Assembly: GCA_030057655.1 (NCBI GenBank)
Contig: JASGUQ010000044.1
Location: 1-58,425 of the forward strand
Length of the DNA: 58,425 nt
From: Bacillota bacterium
GTDB lineage: Bacteria; Bacillota; Clostridia; Christensenellales; Aristaeellaceae
Direction: 5' to 3'
The notes under the pieces are model-generated. The model was not told the DNA's origin. It made no database searches and worked only from the letters and a program-made list of their open reading frames with translations. Below, piece after piece: positions 8,948 through 18,588 of the stretch. A program made the position numbers and the translations under genes. Numbering within the stretch: the stretch's first letter is position 1; each line of letters starts with the position of its first letter.

Positions 8948-9316
8948 TTACAGAACTTCAGGGGCCAGAGAAACGATCTTCATGTAGTTCCTCTCGCGCA
9001 GCTCGCGGGCCACCGGCCCGAAGATGCGGGTGCCGCGGGGAAGCTGCTGGTCGTTGATGATAACGGCTGCGTTGTCATCAAAGCGGATGTATGATCCGTC
9101 GGGACGGCGGTTCTGTTTCACCACGCGGACGATGACAGCCTTGACCACATCACCCTTTTTGACCTGACCGCCGGGTGTCGCCGTTTTCACGCTGGCGATG
9201 ATGGTATCACCGATGGAGCCGGTGCGGCGGAATGAGCCGCCCAGCACCCGGATGCACATGATTTCTTTGGCGCCGGAGTTGTCGGCGACCTTGAGCCGTG
9301 TTTGCGGCTGTATCAT
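8948..9316 (-). CDS. rplN: 50S ribosomal protein L14
   Basis: This 122-residue protein is L14, which forms intersubunit bridges and binds the silencing factor RsfS. It starts [20 protein letters not shown] and contains [20 protein letters not shown] and [20 protein letters not shown]. Length and place are normal. Confidence 0.98.
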   Translation of the reverse strand: MIQPQTRLKVADNSGAKEIMCIRVLGGSFRRTGSIGDTIIASVKTATPGGQVKKGDVVKAVIVRVVKQNRRPDGSYIRFDDNAAVIINDQQLPRGTRIFGPVARELRERNYMKIVSLAPEVL

Positions 9317-9363
9317 ACGGGGTTCCTCCTTTTATGACTGAGCCATGTACCCATGGCAGTGTC

Positions 9364-9630
9364 TTACTTCGCTTTTTCGATGATCTCGGCCAGACGCCAG
9401 CACTTGTCTTTGGAGAGCGGCCTGGTCTCAACAATCCGGACGGTATCCCCGATACCGCAGGCATTCTCCTCGTCGTGCGCCTTGAACTTCTTGGTGTGGC
9501 TGATGATCTTGCCATACAGGGGATGCTTGTAGCGGTTGCGGATGGTGACCACGATGGTCTTGTCCATCTTGTCGCTGGTTACGATGCCAACGCGGCTTTT
9601 CCGCTTGCTCTTGACGGTTGTTTCAGACAT
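9364..9630 (-). CDS. rpsQ: 30S ribosomal protein S17
   Basis: This 88-residue OB-fold protein is S17, a primary 16S rRNA binder. The core [20 protein letters not shown], then [20 protein letters not shown] and the conserved [13 protein letters not shown] are seen. It follows rpmC and precedes rplN. Confidence 0.98.
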   Translation of the reverse strand: MSETTVKSKRKSRVGIVTSDKMDKTIVVTIRNRYKHPLYGKIISHTKKFKAHDEENACGIGDTVRIVETRPLSKDKCWRLAEIIEKAK

Positions 9631-9648
9631 TGGTTCCTGCCTCCTTTC

Positions 9649-9849
9649 TTATCGGGATTCCAATTTCTTGGCTTGGGTCTGGGCTGTCAGGGCACGGGCG
9701 ATGTCCTTTTTAACAGCCTGAATCTGCATCGTGTTCTCCAACTGGCCGGTGGCCAGGCGGAAACGAAGGTTGAACAGCTCGGTTTTGAGCTCGGCGATCT
9801 TCTCGCTCAGGGCTTCGGGCTTCATGGCCAAAAATTCACTTACCTTCAT
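9649..9849 (-). CDS. rpmC: 50S ribosomal protein L29
   Basis: This 66-residue helical-hairpin protein is L29, located at the tunnel exit where trigger factor and SRP dock. It shows [20 protein letters not shown] and [20 protein letters not shown]. Its ATG overlaps the rplP stop by one base (TAATG), so translation is likely coupled to rplP. Confidence 0.97.
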   Translation of the reverse strand: MKVSEFLAMKPEALSEKIAELKTELFNLRFRLATGQLENTMQIQAVKKDIARALTAQTQAKKLESR

Positions 9850-10286
9850 TAGTTCTCACCACCAGTTATTTGTTCAAGCTGCGCCTTGGAATAGATCTTG
9901 GTGCGCAGCGGCAGCTTGGTCGAGGCCAGGCGGAGCGCTTCACGGGCAACGGCTTCTTCAATGCCGGCGACCTCAAACAGCACACGGCCGGGTTTGACAA
10001 CGGCCACCCAGTACTCCGGAGAGCCTTTGCCGGAGCCCATGCGGGTCTCGGCGGGTTTCTCGGTCACGGGCTTGTCGGGGAAAATCTTGATCCAAACCTG
10101 GCCGCCGCGCCTGGTGTAGCGGGTTAAAGCGATACGGGCGGCTTCGATCTGTTGGCTGGTCACCCAGCAGGGATCCATCGCGACCAAGCCATACTCACCG
10201 TAGGCTAAGAAGTTGCCGCGCATGGCTTTGCCCTTCATGCGGCCGCGGAAAACCTTGCGGCGCTTGACACGTTTTGGCATCAACAT
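9849..10286 (-). CDS. rplP: 50S ribosomal protein L16
   Basis: This 145-residue protein is L16, which helps position A- and P-site tRNAs. It begins [20 protein letters not shown] and contains [20 protein letters not shown], then [20 protein letters not shown]. The start lies three bases after the rpsC stop, and its stop overlaps the rpmC start. Confidence 0.98.
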   Translation of the reverse strand: MLMPKRVKRRKVFRGRMKGKAMRGNFLAYGEYGLVAMDPCWVTSQQIEAARIALTRYTRRGGQVWIKIFPDKPVTEKPAETRMGSGKGSPEYWVAVVKPGRVLFEVAGIEEAVAREALRLASTKLPLRTKIYSKAQLEQITGGEN

Positions 10287-10289
10287 GGT

Positions 10290-10961
10290 TTATCTGCCTC
10301 CTTCCGGGCGAACGGCGCTTCTGTTCTTGGCCTGGGGAAGAACCTGGCCCTTGTAGATCCAGACTTTCACGCCAAGACGGCCGTAGGTGGTTTTGGCTTC
10401 CGCGAAGCCGTAATCGATGTTGGCACGCAGGGTCTGCAACGGAATGCTGCCCTCGTGGTAGTGTTCGGTCCTGGCGATATCGGCGCCGCCCAGGCGTCCG
10501 GAAACCGCGGCTTTCATGCCCTTGGCGCCGGCGCGCATGGTGCGCTGGATGCTCTGCTTCATCGCGCGGCGGAACGAGATGCGCTTTTCAAGCTGCTGGG
10601 CGATGTTCTCAGCGACCAGCTGGGCATCCGTGTCCGGGGTCTTGATCTCGACCACGTTGATGGTGACCGGACGGCCGACCATCTTCTCAACGAAAGCCTT
10701 GAGCTCCTCAATGCCCTTGCCGCCGCGGCCAATGATCATGCCGGGTTTGCCGGTGAACACATTGATGGTCATGCGGGCAGCGGAACGCTCAATATCGATG
10801 CGGCTGACGCCGGTTGAATAATACTTTTCCTTCAGGCTTTCGCGGATCTTGTAGTCTTCGACCAGGAAATTCGCGAAGTCCTTCTTTTCGGCGTACCAGC
10901 GCGTGCTCCAGTCAAAGATGACGCCGACACGCGCGCCGTGGGGATTAACTTTCTGACCCAT
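10290..10961 (-). CDS. rpsC: 30S ribosomal protein S3
   Basis: This 223-residue protein is S3, part of the mRNA entry channel. It starts [20 protein letters not shown], has the KH domain with [20 protein letters not shown], and the C-terminal domain with [20 protein letters not shown] and [14 protein letters not shown]. It lies between rplV and rplP. Confidence 0.98.
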   Translation of the reverse strand: MGQKVNPHGARVGVIFDWSTRWYAEKKDFANFLVEDYKIRESLKEKYYSTGVSRIDIERSAARMTINVFTGKPGMIIGRGGKGIEELKAFVEKMVGRPVTINVVEIKTPDTDAQLVAENIAQQLEKRISFRRAMKQSIQRTMRAGAKGMKAAVSGRLGGADIARTEHYHEGSIPLQTLRANIDYGFAEAKTTYGRLGVKVWIYKGQVLPQAKNRSAVRPEGGR

Positions 10962-10976
10962 TTGCTGAAACCTCCC

Positions 10977-11360
10977 TTATCGTTTGTCCAGCACGACGCT
11001 GAAATGGCTGGTGCGGCGGAGAATCTGAGATGCGCTGCCGCGGGCTTTGGGCCTGAAGCGCTTGAGCGTCGGGCCGGGATTGGCGTAGATTTCAGCGATG
11101 TACAGGCTGTCGCGATCCATCTCAAGGTTGTTCACAGCGTTGGCGGCTGCGGACTCGATGAGCTTGAACAGCACCGGGGAAGCCGCATGAGGCGTGAGCC
11201 TCAAGATGGCGAGGGCTTCATCCAGATCCTTGCCGCGAACCTGATCGACGATCAGCTTTGCCTTGCGGGGGGAGATGCGGATGTGCTTAACACTCGCGTG
11301 GGGGCGTTTCTCGTCGCGAACCTTGTGCAGTTCGCCTTTTTTGCTGGTGTTTGATGCCAT
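10977..11360 (-). CDS. rplV: 50S ribosomal protein L22
   Basis: This 127-residue protein is L22, whose hairpin lines the exit tunnel constriction. The N-terminal part has KHIRISPRKAKLIVDQVRGK, and the hairpin region reads NPGPTLKRFRPKARGSASQI. The C-terminus is a little longer than the shortest homologues (HFSVVLDKR), within the family range. Confidence 0.98.
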   Translation of the reverse strand: MASNTSKKGELHKVRDEKRPHASVKHIRISPRKAKLIVDQVRGKDLDEALAILRLTPHAASPVLFKLIESAAANAVNNLEMDRDSLYIAEIYANPGPTLKRFRPKARGSASQILRRTSHFSVVLDKR

Positions 11361-11378
11361 AACTGCTTCTCCTTTCGC

Positions 11379-11657
11379 TTACCTTCGGTCTGTCTTCTTT
11401 TCGCCGGCGTGGCCGCGGAAGGTGCGGGTGGGGGCGAATTCACCGAGCTTGTGGCCGACCATGTCCTCGGTTATGTACACCGGCACATGCTTGCGTCCGT
11501 CATGGACGGCGATGGTGTGGCCGACAAAGTCCGGGAAAATGGTGCTGGCGCGGGACCAGGTCTTCAAAACGGATTTCTTGCCGGATTTGTTGAGTTCTTC
11601 AACGCGCTTGAGGAGTCTTTCTTCTACGAAAGGTCCTTTTTTCACTGAACGGCTCAT
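11379..11657 (-). CDS. rpsS: 30S ribosomal protein S19
   Basis: This 92-residue protein is S19, a partner of S13 in the 30S head. It starts [20 protein letters not shown] and has [20 protein letters not shown] and [20 protein letters not shown]. Between rplB and rplV as expected. Confidence 0.98.
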   Translation of the reverse strand: MSRSVKKGPFVEERLLKRVEELNKSGKKSVLKTWSRASTIFPDFVGHTIAVHDGRKHVPVYITEDMVGHKLGEFAPTRTFRGHAGEKKTDRR

Positions 11658-11690
11658 GCTGTGAGGGGGCCTCCTTTCATCCTTTGGAGC

Positions 11691-12524
11691 TTACTTTTCG
11701 TTGATGCGCTTGACGATCATGCGGTTGGAATACTTCTTGTGCTTGCGGGTCTTCAGGCCAAGCGCTGGCTTGCCCCAAGGAGTGACGGGGGACGGCATGC
11801 CGATGGGTGACTTGCCTTCGCCGCCGCCGTGCGGGTGATCGACCGGGTTCATGACGACGCCGCGGACGCTCGGGCGGAAACCCATGTGGCGCTTGCGTCC
11901 GGCCTTGCCGATGCGGATGTTCTCATGGTCGGTGTTGCCGACGGTGCCGATGGTGGCCTGGGCGTTGAGCGGCAGCTTGCGGATTTCGCCAGAGGGCAGG
12001 CGCACCTGCGCATAGCCGCCTTCTTTTGCCATCAGCTGGGCATAGACGCCGGCTGAGCGAACCAGCTGGCCGCCTGCGCCGGGGCGCAGCTCCAGGTTGT
12101 GGATCAGGGTGCCGGTGGGGATGGCGGACAGGGGCATGGCGTTGCCGGGTTTGATGTCAGCGCCTTCGCCCGCGACCACGGTGTCGCCCACATTCAGCCC
12201 GACCGGGCAGAGGATGTAGCGCTTCTCGCCGTCCAGGTAGTGCAGCAGGGCGATGAACGCGGAGCGGTTCGGATCGTACTCGATCGCGGCCACTTTCGCG
12301 GGCACCTGCAGCTTGTTGCGCTTAAAGTCGATGATGCGGTACTTCTGCTTATGGCCGCCGCCCCTGTGGCGGACGGTGATCTTTCCCTGCTTGTTGCGGC
12401 CGGCGTGTTCTTTCTTGCTGGCCAGCAGGGACTTTTCCGGTTTTTTCTTGGTGATCTCCTCAAACGCGTTGACAGACATCAGCCTGCGCGCGGGAGAGGT
12501 TGGTTTGTATACGCGAATTGCCAT
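11691..12524 (-). CDS. rplB: 50S ribosomal protein L2
   Basis: This 277-residue protein is L2, needed for subunit association and peptidyl-transferase activity. It starts [19 protein letters not shown] and contains [20 protein letters not shown] and the peptidyl-transferase-proximal [18 protein letters not shown]. Full length, between rplW and rpsS. Confidence 0.98.
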   Translation of the reverse strand: MAIRVYKPTSPARRLMSVNAFEEITKKKPEKSLLASKKEHAGRNKQGKITVRHRGGGHKQKYRIIDFKRNKLQVPAKVAAIEYDPNRSAFIALLHYLDGEKRYILCPVGLNVGDTVVAGEGADIKPGNAMPLSAIPTGTLIHNLELRPGAGGQLVRSAGVYAQLMAKEGGYAQVRLPSGEIRKLPLNAQATIGTVGNTDHENIRIGKAGRKRHMGFRPSVRGVVMNPVDHPHGGGEGKSPIGMPSPVTPWGKPALGLKTRKHKKYSNRMIVKRINEK

Positions 12525-12539
12525 TCTGCTTGCTCCTCC

Positions 12540-12836
12540 TTAGACCATGCCCTCGAAGAACTCAATGGGCTTGGAGTCCTCCGTCAGGGTGACATAGGCC
12601 TTTTTGATCTCGGGGGTGCGGCCCTGGGTGCGGCCCTGGCGCTTCATCTTGCCCAGAACACGCAGGGTGTTGACTGACTTGACCTTGATCCCCTTGAACA
12701 CGCTTTCAAGAGCGTCCTTGATCTCGACCTTGTTTGCGTTGACATCCACCTCAAAGACATATTTCTTGTCTTCAATGCCCAGGTAGCCTTTTTCAGTCAG
12801 CACGGGGCGGCGGATAATATCGTGTGGGTTTTTCAT
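12540..12836 (-). CDS. rplW: 50S ribosomal protein L23
   Basis: This 98-residue protein is L23, a docking site for trigger factor and SRP at the tunnel exit. The signature [20 protein letters not shown] and [20 protein letters not shown] are present. Its ATG overlaps the rplD stop by four bases, so the two are probably translated together. Confidence 0.98.
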   Translation of the reverse strand: MKNPHDIIRRPVLTEKGYLGIEDKKYVFEVDVNANKVEIKDALESVFKGIKVKSVNTLRVLGKMKRQGRTQGRTPEIKKAYVTLTEDSKPIEFFEGMV

Positions 12837-13459
12837 GATGCGTAGACCTCCTGGATGGCCATAACGGCGTCCTTGGTGAGCAGCAGTTTGTCCGCGCGGA
12901 GAATGTCGTAGACATTGAGGGTGGAAGCCAGGGTGTCGGTCAGGTTGGGCAGGTTGCGGCCGGCGCGGCGCACGGACTCGTTGAGGCCGGGCAGAACCAG
13001 CAGGCAGGTCTTGTCAACGCCCAAATCGGACAGCACTTTGGCCATCACGCGGGTCTTGGCTTCCTTGAGCTCGAGGTTGTCCACTACGATCAGGTTGCCG
13101 GCCGCGAGCTTCGCGGACAGGGCGGAACGCATGGCCAGGCGGCGGACTTTGCGCGGCACCTTGACCACATAATCCCTGGGCTGGGGGGCGAAGACCACGC
13201 CGCCGTGACGGAACTGGGGAGCGCGGTTGCTGTGGTGACGGGCACGGCCGGTGCCCTTCTGGCGATAGATTTTACGGCCGCCGCCGCGGACCATGGCGCG
13301 GGTGAGGGTGGACTGGGTGCCCTGGCGCTTGGCTGCCAGAATGGAGCGAACCACCAGATGCATGGCCGCCACGTTGGGCGTGATGCCAAAGACTTCTTCA
13401 TTCAGGCTCATTTCGCCTGTTGATTTGCCCTGCATCGAAAGAACGGGTACTGTCGGCAT
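12833..13459 (-). CDS. rplD: 50S ribosomal protein L4
   Basis: This 208-residue protein is L4, a tunnel-lining protein that in some bacteria represses the S10 operon. The extended loop is recognisable from [20 protein letters not shown] and [20 protein letters not shown]. The fold continues through [20 protein letters not shown]. It lies between rplC and rplW. Confidence 0.98.
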   Translation of the reverse strand: MPTVPVLSMQGKSTGEMSLNEEVFGITPNVAAMHLVVRSILAAKRQGTQSTLTRAMVRGGGRKIYRQKGTGRARHHSNRAPQFRHGGVVFAPQPRDYVVKVPRKVRRLAMRSALSAKLAAGNLIVVDNLELKEAKTRVMAKVLSDLGVDKTCLLVLPGLNESVRRAGRNLPNLTDTLASTLNVYDILRADKLLLTKDAVMAIQEVYAS

Positions 13460-13480
13460 TGCTTATCTCTCCTCCTGCAT

Positions 13481-14122
13481 TCAGGCCTTGATTGCGTTGC
13501 GCACAATCAGCAGGCCTTTTTTGGGGCCGGGAACGGCGCCTTTGATGAGGAGCAGGTTGCGCTCCGCGTCAACGCCGATAACTTCCAGGTTCTGAACGGT
13601 CACGCGCTCAGCGCCGTAGTGACCGGACATCTTCTTGTTCTTGAACACGCGGGAGGGGGTGGAGTTGGCTGCCATGGCGCCCAAACCGCGGTGATACTTG
13701 GAACCGTGGGACATGGGTCCGCGGCTCTGATTCCAGCGGTAGATGACGCCGGTGAAGCCATGGCCCTTGCTGGTGCCGGTGACGTCCACCAGGTCGCCCG
13801 CTTCAAACTGGGAGCAGGCCAGGGTCTGCCCGACTTCGTAGGAAGATACATCCTCAAAGCGGAATTCGCGCAGGAAACGCGCGGGAGCGACGCCCGCCTT
13901 TTTGAAGTGGCCGGCTTCGGGTTTGTTGACCAGTTTCTTCGCGCGGTTCTCAGGATACTCCTCAAAGCTGACCTGAACGGCCTGATAGCCGTCTTTTTCC
14001 TGGGTCTTCTTCTGGACGATGGTGCAGGGGCCGGCCTGAACCACGGTTACGGGCACCAGACGCCCATCCGGCAGGAACTGCTGGGTCATGCCCAGTTTTC
14101 TGCCCAAAATCGCTTTTTTCAT
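13481..14122 (-). CDS. rplC: 50S ribosomal protein L3
   Basis: This 213-residue protein is L3, an early 50S assembly protein reaching the peptidyl-transferase centre. It starts [20 protein letters not shown] and contains the L3 signature [20 protein letters not shown] and [20 protein letters not shown]. It is the second gene of the S10 operon, 18 bases after rpsJ. Confidence 0.98.
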   Translation of the reverse strand: MKKAILGRKLGMTQQFLPDGRLVPVTVVQAGPCTIVQKKTQEKDGYQAVQVSFEEYPENRAKKLVNKPEAGHFKKAGVAPARFLREFRFEDVSSYEVGQTLACSQFEAGDLVDVTGTSKGHGFTGVIYRWNQSRGPMSHGSKYHRGLGAMAANSTPSRVFKNKKMSGHYGAERVTVQNLEVIGVDAERNLLLIKGAVPGPKKGLLIVRNAIKA

Positions 14123-14140
14123 CTCGGCTTACCTCCTGCC

Positions 14141-14449
14141 TTAGAGTTTAATTTCGATCTCAACGCCGGCGGGAAGATCAAGCTTCATCATTGCGTCCAC
14201 CGTGCGGGATGTAGGGTTGTGGATGTCGATCAGGCGTTTGTGCGTCCTGCGCTCGAACTGCTCGCGGCTGTCCTTGTACTTGTGCGGCGCGCGCAGGATG
14301 GTGATGATCTCCTTCTCCGTGGGGAGCGGGACAGGGCCTGATACCCTGGCGCCGGTGCGCTTTGCGGTGTCCACGATGCTCTCTGCTGATTTGTCAATCA
14401 GATGATGCTCATACGCCTTGAGTTTGATCCGGATCTTTTGGCTGGCCAT
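14141..14449 (-). CDS. rpsJ: 30S ribosomal protein S10
   Basis: This 102-residue protein is S10 (NusE), a 30S head protein that also joins transcription antitermination complexes with NusB and NusG. It reads [20 protein letters not shown], then [20 protein letters not shown] and [16 protein letters not shown]. It is the first gene of the super-operon, preceded by AAAGGAGGAAATCTA and a leader of about 180 bases. Confidence 0.98.
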   Translation of the reverse strand: MASQKIRIKLKAYEHHLIDKSAESIVDTAKRTGARVSGPVPLPTEKEIITILRAPHKYKDSREQFERRTHKRLIDIHNPTSRTVDAMMKLDLPAGVEIEIKL

Positions 14450-14488
14450 TAGATTTCCTCCTTTAAAGTCGTACTCATTTGCAGGATG

Positions 14489-14505
14489 CCCTGCCGCTTG
14501 CAGGG
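14489..14505 (-). promoter_or_regulatory. Hairpin in the S10-operon leader
   Basis: The transcript leader between the promoter and rpsJ (about 14450-14628) is GC-rich and can form a CCCTGC/GCAGGG hairpin with a five-base loop at 14489-14505. Just upstream in the transcript there is a GCCGGCGGCA direct repeat. S10 leaders are sites of L4 autoregulation in some Proteobacteria, but no such site has been matched here; the regulatory role is inferred from leader length and structure only. Confidence 0.35.
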
Positions 14506-14634
14506 TGTTCCTGCCGCCGGCTGCCGCCGGCCACTTGAGTCCGTCGCCCGATTATCAGGCATGGTCCGCGATAATGACCCGCCCAAGGCCGGGGCGGCAA
14601 CCTATCGCTTCATCCCAAAACAGACAGCAGGACT

Positions 14635-14663
14635 ATTATACGCAGGTTCAAATCATAATGCAA
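14635..14663 (-). promoter_or_regulatory. Sigma-A promoter of the S10 ribosomal super-operon
   Basis: On the minus strand TTGCAT (14658-14663) and a perfect TATAAT (14635-14640) are 17 bases apart, a near-consensus housekeeping promoter. Transcription would start near 14628, giving a leader of about 180 bases before rpsJ. No closer candidate to rpsJ was seen. The rest of 14664-14929, between this promoter and the divergent one for the gamma-glutamyltransferase gene, shows no gene. Confidence 0.85.
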
Positions 14664-14929
14664 GGGTTTTTTCACTAAAAATTGACAATAATTTGCAAGC
14701 CTGCGAAATTTATGCCCGAAAGATCATCGTATATCCGGTCTTTTCTTCTCTTTGACTGTCCTGTTGACCGGGCGTTTCATCTTATCCAAAGAGGGCGTTC
14801 TCAGCGCCTGTTTTTTGTCGCCGGTGACATTATTTCAGCCATAAAAGATAAAAAATCAAGGTTATTACACCTGCACCGGCATGGAAACATGTATGAACCG
14901 TGTGTTTTTATATTTTTGTGTTCAACTAA

Positions 14930-14959
14930 TTACTGATAATGGTCGTATCCTGATATAAT
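14930..14959 (+). promoter_or_regulatory. Probable promoter of the gamma-glutamyltransferase gene
   Basis: TTACTG (14930-14935) and TATAAT (14954-14959) are spaced 18 bases apart, about 100 bases before the start codon at 15059. The -10 is perfect, the -35 is weak. An AAAGGAGAT ribosome-binding site precedes the ATG. Confidence 0.6.
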
Positions 14960-15058
14960 GAAGGCATATAAGGAACAAAACCCCCCCAGATAGCTGCGCC
15001 TTAGATGCTTTGTGGCTGCCAGCTCTCCCCCCATCCTGATATATAAAGGAGATTTCCA

Positions 15059-16681
15059 ATGACAAGTTTGCCTTTTGACCCGGGTTTCAACCCCTATCCC
15101 GCGACCCGCTACCCCATGACCGCCAGAAACGGGATGGTGAACGCCTCCCATCCGCAGGCGGCAGCGGCAGGCCTGTACGCGCTTCAAAACGGCGGCAACG
15201 CCGTGGACGCGGCAGTCGCCTCGGCAACAGCCCTGACCGTTCTGGAGCCCACAGCCAACGGCATCGGCTCCGACGCCTTCGCCCTGGTGTGGATCGAAAA
15301 AGAGAAGAAATTGTATGGCCTCAACGCCAGCGGCTGGGCGCCTGAAAAGCTGAACGCTGAAAAAGTAAAGGCGACGGGCGCAAGCACGATGCCGGTGCTT
15401 GGCTGGACGCCCACCATGGTTCCGGGCGCCCCGGGCGCCTGGGCGGCGCTTCAAAAGCGCTTTGGCCGGATCCCGCTGACTACCAGCATGGCCCCTGCCA
15501 TCAACTACGCCAAAGAGGGCTGTCCGGTGTCCCCCATTCTTGCCAATATGTGGGAACGCGCGGCCAGGCGGTACGCGGAACTCAAGGGCAAGCCGGAATT
15601 TGAGGAATGGTTCCGCACCTTTTTGCCGGAAGGCAAAGCGCCGAAGTGCGGGGAGATGGTGCGCCTGCCCAATCACGCGAAGACGCTTGAACTGATCGCC
15701 CAGACCAATGCTGAAGCCTTTTACAGGGGCGAACTGACGGAGAAGATCATCCGCGACAGCGATGAGCTGGGCGGCTATTTCACCGCGTCGGATTTCAATG
15801 ACTATCAGCCCGAATGGGTGACGCCCATCAGTATTGATTACAGGGGCTACACAGTCTGCGAGATCCCGCCAAACGGACAAGGGATCACGGCGCTGATGGC
15901 GCTGAATATTCTGAAAAACTTTGAATTTAAGGAAAAAGAATCTTTGGACAGCTTCCACCTGCAGTGGGAGGCGATGAAACTGGCCTTTGCCGACGCCAAG
16001 CACTATGTGACAGATAAAAAGGAGATGAAGGTCACCCCTGAGGAACTTCTGTCCGACTCCTACGGCAAAGGGCGCGCGAAGCAGATCTCAAAGACCGCCG
16101 CTCTGCCCGGCCCCGGCGATCCGAAGGGCTCCGGCACGGTGTACCTGTGCGCGGCGGACAAGGACGGCAACATGGTGTCCTACATCCAGAGCAACTACAT
16201 GGGCTTTGGTTCCGGCATCGTGGTGCGGGGCACCGGCATCGCGCTGCAAAACCGCGGGGCGGATTTCTCCCTGAACACGGAGGACGCCAACTGCCTAAAG
16301 CCGCGTAAGAAAAGCTACCACACCATCATTCCCGGCTTTTTGATGAAGGATGGCGAGGCCGTCGGCCCCTTTGGCGTCATGGGCGCTTACATGCAGCCCC
16401 AGGGCCATGTGCAGGTGGTGATGAACTTGGTGGATTTCGGGCTGAACCCCCAGCAGGCCCTGGACGCGCCGCGCTGGCAGTGGATGAAGGACAAGCGCTT
16501 TACAGTGGAATCCGGCTTTGACCCGGCGATCTTAAGGCAGCTGGCCGCCCTGGGGCACCAGATCGAGATGCAGTATGACCCCACCAGCTTTGGCCGGGGG
16601 CAGATCATCTGGAAAATGCCAAACGGCGTGCTGATCGGCGGCACCGAGTCGCGCACGGACAGCAGCATCGCCTGCTGGTAA
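15059..16681 (+). CDS. ggt: Gamma-glutamyltransferase family protein, no signal peptide
   Basis: This 540-residue Ntn-hydrolase precursor belongs to the gamma-glutamyltransferase family, whose members cleave or transfer gamma-glutamyl groups such as that of glutathione. The N-terminal half has NGMVNASHPQAAAAGLYALQ, GGNAVDAAVASATALTVLEP and GIGSDAF, all family marks. The self-cleavage site that starts the small subunit is likely Thr in GSGTVYLCAADKDGNMVS; homologues often have TTH here, so the first Thr is replaced. TESRTDSS near the C-terminus resembles the usual G-x-x-D-x-R region. There is no signal peptide, unlike periplasmic Ggt, so it resembles the YwrD-like cytoplasmic branch. Substrate is uncertain. 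It is monocistronic, between a promoter and a strong hairpin. Confidence 0.85.
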   Translation: MTSLPFDPGFNPYPATRYPMTARNGMVNASHPQAAAAGLYALQNGGNAVDAAVASATALTVLEPTANGIGSDAFALVWIEKEKKLYGLNASGWAPEKLNAEKVKATGASTMPVLGWTPTMVPGAPGAWAALQKRFGRIPLTTSMAPAINYAKEGCPVSPILANMWERAARRYAELKGKPEFEEWFRTFLPEGKAPKCGEMVRLPNHAKTLELIAQTNAEAFYRGELTEKIIRDSDELGGYFTASDFNDYQPEWVTPISIDYRGYTVCEIPPNGQGITALMALNILKNFEFKEKESLDSFHLQWEAMKLAFADAKHYVTDKKEMKVTPEELLSDSYGKGRAKQISKTAALPGPGDPKGSGTVYLCAADKDGNMVSYIQSNYMGFGSGIVVRGTGIALQNRGADFSLNTEDANCLKPRKKSYHTIIPGFLMKDGEAVGPFGVMGAYMQPQGHVQVVMNLVDFGLNPQQALDAPRWQWMKDKRFTVESGFDPAILRQLAALGHQIEMQYDPTSFGRGQIIWKMPNGVLIGGTESRTDSSIACW

Positions 16682-16705
16682 AACACAGCCAGTAAACGAG
16701 AAAAC

Positions 16706-16744
16706 ACAACAGCGCTCCCGGCTGAATGTCAGGAGCGCTGTTGT
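16706..16744. terminator. Bidirectional terminator hairpin between ggt and proS
   Basis: A perfect 13-bp stem (ACAACAGCGCTCC with GGAGCGCTGTTGT) has a 13-base loop. It sits between the convergent ggt and proS genes. On the minus strand it is followed by GTTTTCTC, so it works best as a proS terminator; on the plus strand the tail is AAATTAATT, weaker. Confidence 0.8.
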
Positions 16745-16765
16745 AAATTAATTATCCATATTGTA

Positions 16766-18208
16766 TTAGTACGCCTTGGCGAAATACATCACCTTGTCCG
16801 CGGGCTTTCCGCAGCAGACGCATTTGTCATGGAAAGGCGTCTGGTCAAAGGGCATGTTGCGGGAGGTGGCGGAGAACGCCTCCTTGATCTTGTCTTCGCA
16901 TTCCCGCTCCCCGCACCACATGGTGCGCGCGTAGCCGATCTGCACCTGCTCGCCCAGTTCCTCAAAGGTAAAGACGTCCTTGGTTCTGGACAGGCGGAAG
17001 GCGTTGGCGATGTCGTACATGCTTTTGGTGATGTCATTAAGCAGCGCTTTCACCGCGTCCGCCAGCCCCTCAAGGGGCAGGGTGCCTTTTTCAAAGGTGT
17101 CCCGGCGCATGTAGGTGACCACGCCGTTTTCAATGTCCCGTGGCCCCAATTCAAGCCGCAGCGGCACGCCCTTTAGTTCCCATTCGTTAAATTTCCAGCC
17201 TGGGGACACGTTGTCCCTGTCGTCCAGCTTGACGCGGATGCCCGCGGCCTTGAGGCTGTTAAACACTTCCTCCGCCTTTTCCATCACGCCGCCCTTGTGC
17301 GCGGCGATGGGCAGGATGACCGCCTGGAAGGGCGCGACGCCCGGGGGCAGTTTCAGCCCGCGCTCATCCCCGTGGGCCATGATGAGGGCGCCGATCAGCC
17401 TGGTGGACACGCCCCAGCTGGTCTCATGGCAGTATTCCAGGACGCCTTCCTTGTTCTGGTAGCGGATCTCAAAGGGCACTGAGAAATTGGTGCCGAAATT
17501 GTGCGAGGTTCCTGCCTGAAGCGCCTTGCCGTCCTGCATCATCGCTTCAACCGAATAGGTTGCGCGCGCGCCGGCGAATTTTTCCTTTTCAGACTTCTGG
17601 CCCACAAACAGCGGGATGGCGAGGACGTCCTCAATGAACTCGCGGTAGACCTCCAGCATCAGCAGGGTCTCCTCCTGCGCTTCCTCGGCGGTCGCGTGGA
17701 TGGTGTGGCCTTCCTGCCACCAGAACTCCGCCGTGCGCAGGAAGGGGCGGGTGGTCTTTTCCCAGCGCATGACAGAGCACCACTGGTTGTATTTCATGGG
17801 CAGGTCGCGCCAGGACTGCACCCACTGGGAGAACATGGTGCAGAAGATGGTTTCAGAGGTCGGGCGGATGGCCAGACGCTCCTGCAGGACCTCGCCGCCG
17901 CCCTGGGTCACCCAGGCAACCTCCGGCGCGAAGCCTTCCACATGCTCCGCTTCTTTTAACAGCAGGGATTCCGGGATCAGCATCGGCATGGACACGTTTT
18001 CATGCCCGGTATCGGCAAAGCGCTTGTCCAGGCCTTCCTTGATCAGTTCCCAGATGCGGTTGCCATAGGGCTTCAGCGCCATGCAGCCGCGCACCGGCGT
18101 GTAATCCATCAGGTCCGCCATCTTGACCACATCGGTGTACCACTGAGAGAAGTTCTCCTCCCTGGGTGTGATGTGCTGCACAAACTCTTGTTTTGACTGT
18201 TTCGCCAT
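16766..18208 (-). CDS. proS: Prolyl-tRNA synthetase, type 3 (archaeal/eukaryotic-like)
   Basis: This 480-residue class II synthetase charges tRNA-Pro. It lacks the editing insertion of the standard bacterial ProS and begins with TPREENFSQWYTDVVKMADL. Class II motifs are seen in ERLAIRPTSETIFCTMFSQW and WEKTTRPFLRTAEFWWQEGH, followed by an anticodon-binding domain and a C-terminal domain with paired Cys (CVCCGKPA and CGERECEDK), typical of this type. It ends MYFAKAY. Expression is under a T-box leader directly upstream, as expected for control by uncharged tRNA-Pro. Its ATG follows AGGAGGAGAC. Confidence 0.97.
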   Translation of the reverse strand: MAKQSKQEFVQHITPREENFSQWYTDVVKMADLMDYTPVRGCMALKPYGNRIWELIKEGLDKRFADTGHENVSMPMLIPESLLLKEAEHVEGFAPEVAWVTQGGGEVLQERLAIRPTSETIFCTMFSQWVQSWRDLPMKYNQWCSVMRWEKTTRPFLRTAEFWWQEGHTIHATAEEAQEETLLMLEVYREFIEDVLAIPLFVGQKSEKEKFAGARATYSVEAMMQDGKALQAGTSHNFGTNFSVPFEIRYQNKEGVLEYCHETSWGVSTRLIGALIMAHGDERGLKLPPGVAPFQAVILPIAAHKGGVMEKAEEVFNSLKAAGIRVKLDDRDNVSPGWKFNEWELKGVPLRLELGPRDIENGVVTYMRRDTFEKGTLPLEGLADAVKALLNDITKSMYDIANAFRLSRTKDVFTFEELGEQVQIGYARTMWCGERECEDKIKEAFSATSRNMPFDQTPFHDKCVCCGKPADKVMYFAKAY

Positions 18209-18221
18209 GTCTCCTCCTAAA

Positions 18222-18424
18222 AAATAAACCGCCCTTCATGAAAGGACGGAGGCTTTGCCTTCGCGGTACCACCTTGCTTGGCGCTTTCGCGCCCACTTGA
18301 GGCCCGTAACGGGGGCTTCCGGCGGGGATTAGCCCGCGGCCCTGGGGATGGGTGGCTGTCCTGCGCGCTTGCACCGTCCCGCGCTCGCTGATTTGACGCC
18401 TTGGTCCCTGTCGCCTTTGCAATT
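18222..18424 (-). promoter_or_regulatory. T-box leader of proS
   Basis: The leader contains AAGGTGGTACCGCG (plus-strand 18262-18275), the conserved T-box sequence that pairs with the acceptor end of uncharged tRNA. It is followed by a terminator: CCGTCCTT and AAGGGCGG around TCATG (plus-strand 18229-18249), then TTTATTTTTT. Upstream there is a stem I-like hairpin with AGCGAG and a GGTGCAAG distal loop. Proline specificity is inferred from the downstream gene. A CCC in CACCCATCC lies where a specifier might be, but I could not settle the stem I pairing. Confidence 0.88.
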
Positions 18425-18430
18425 GTTGGC

Positions 18431-18459
18431 AGTGTAGCAGATAAAAACCAGTAGCGCAA
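18431..18459 (-). promoter_or_regulatory. Promoter of the proS T-box transcript
   Basis: TTGCGC (plus-strand 18454-18459) and TACACT (18431-18436) are spaced 17 bases apart on the minus strand, just upstream of the first stem of the T-box leader. Confidence 0.7.
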
Positions 18460-18588
18460 GGTGATTATTCAGCGAGAAACATTCCAGCCGCAATCACCGC
18501 TTGAATCTGAAGTCCTCGCTTTCAATCCCCACTTGCTTGTGCCTTTCTGGCTTGTGGCTTACACTGAATACACAGGGAGGTAGGAAAA

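Noticed and set aside
14930-16003. Minus-strand 357-codon open frame opposite ggt
   Set aside because: It lies fully antisense to a conserved enzyme, has no recognisable motif and no promoter.
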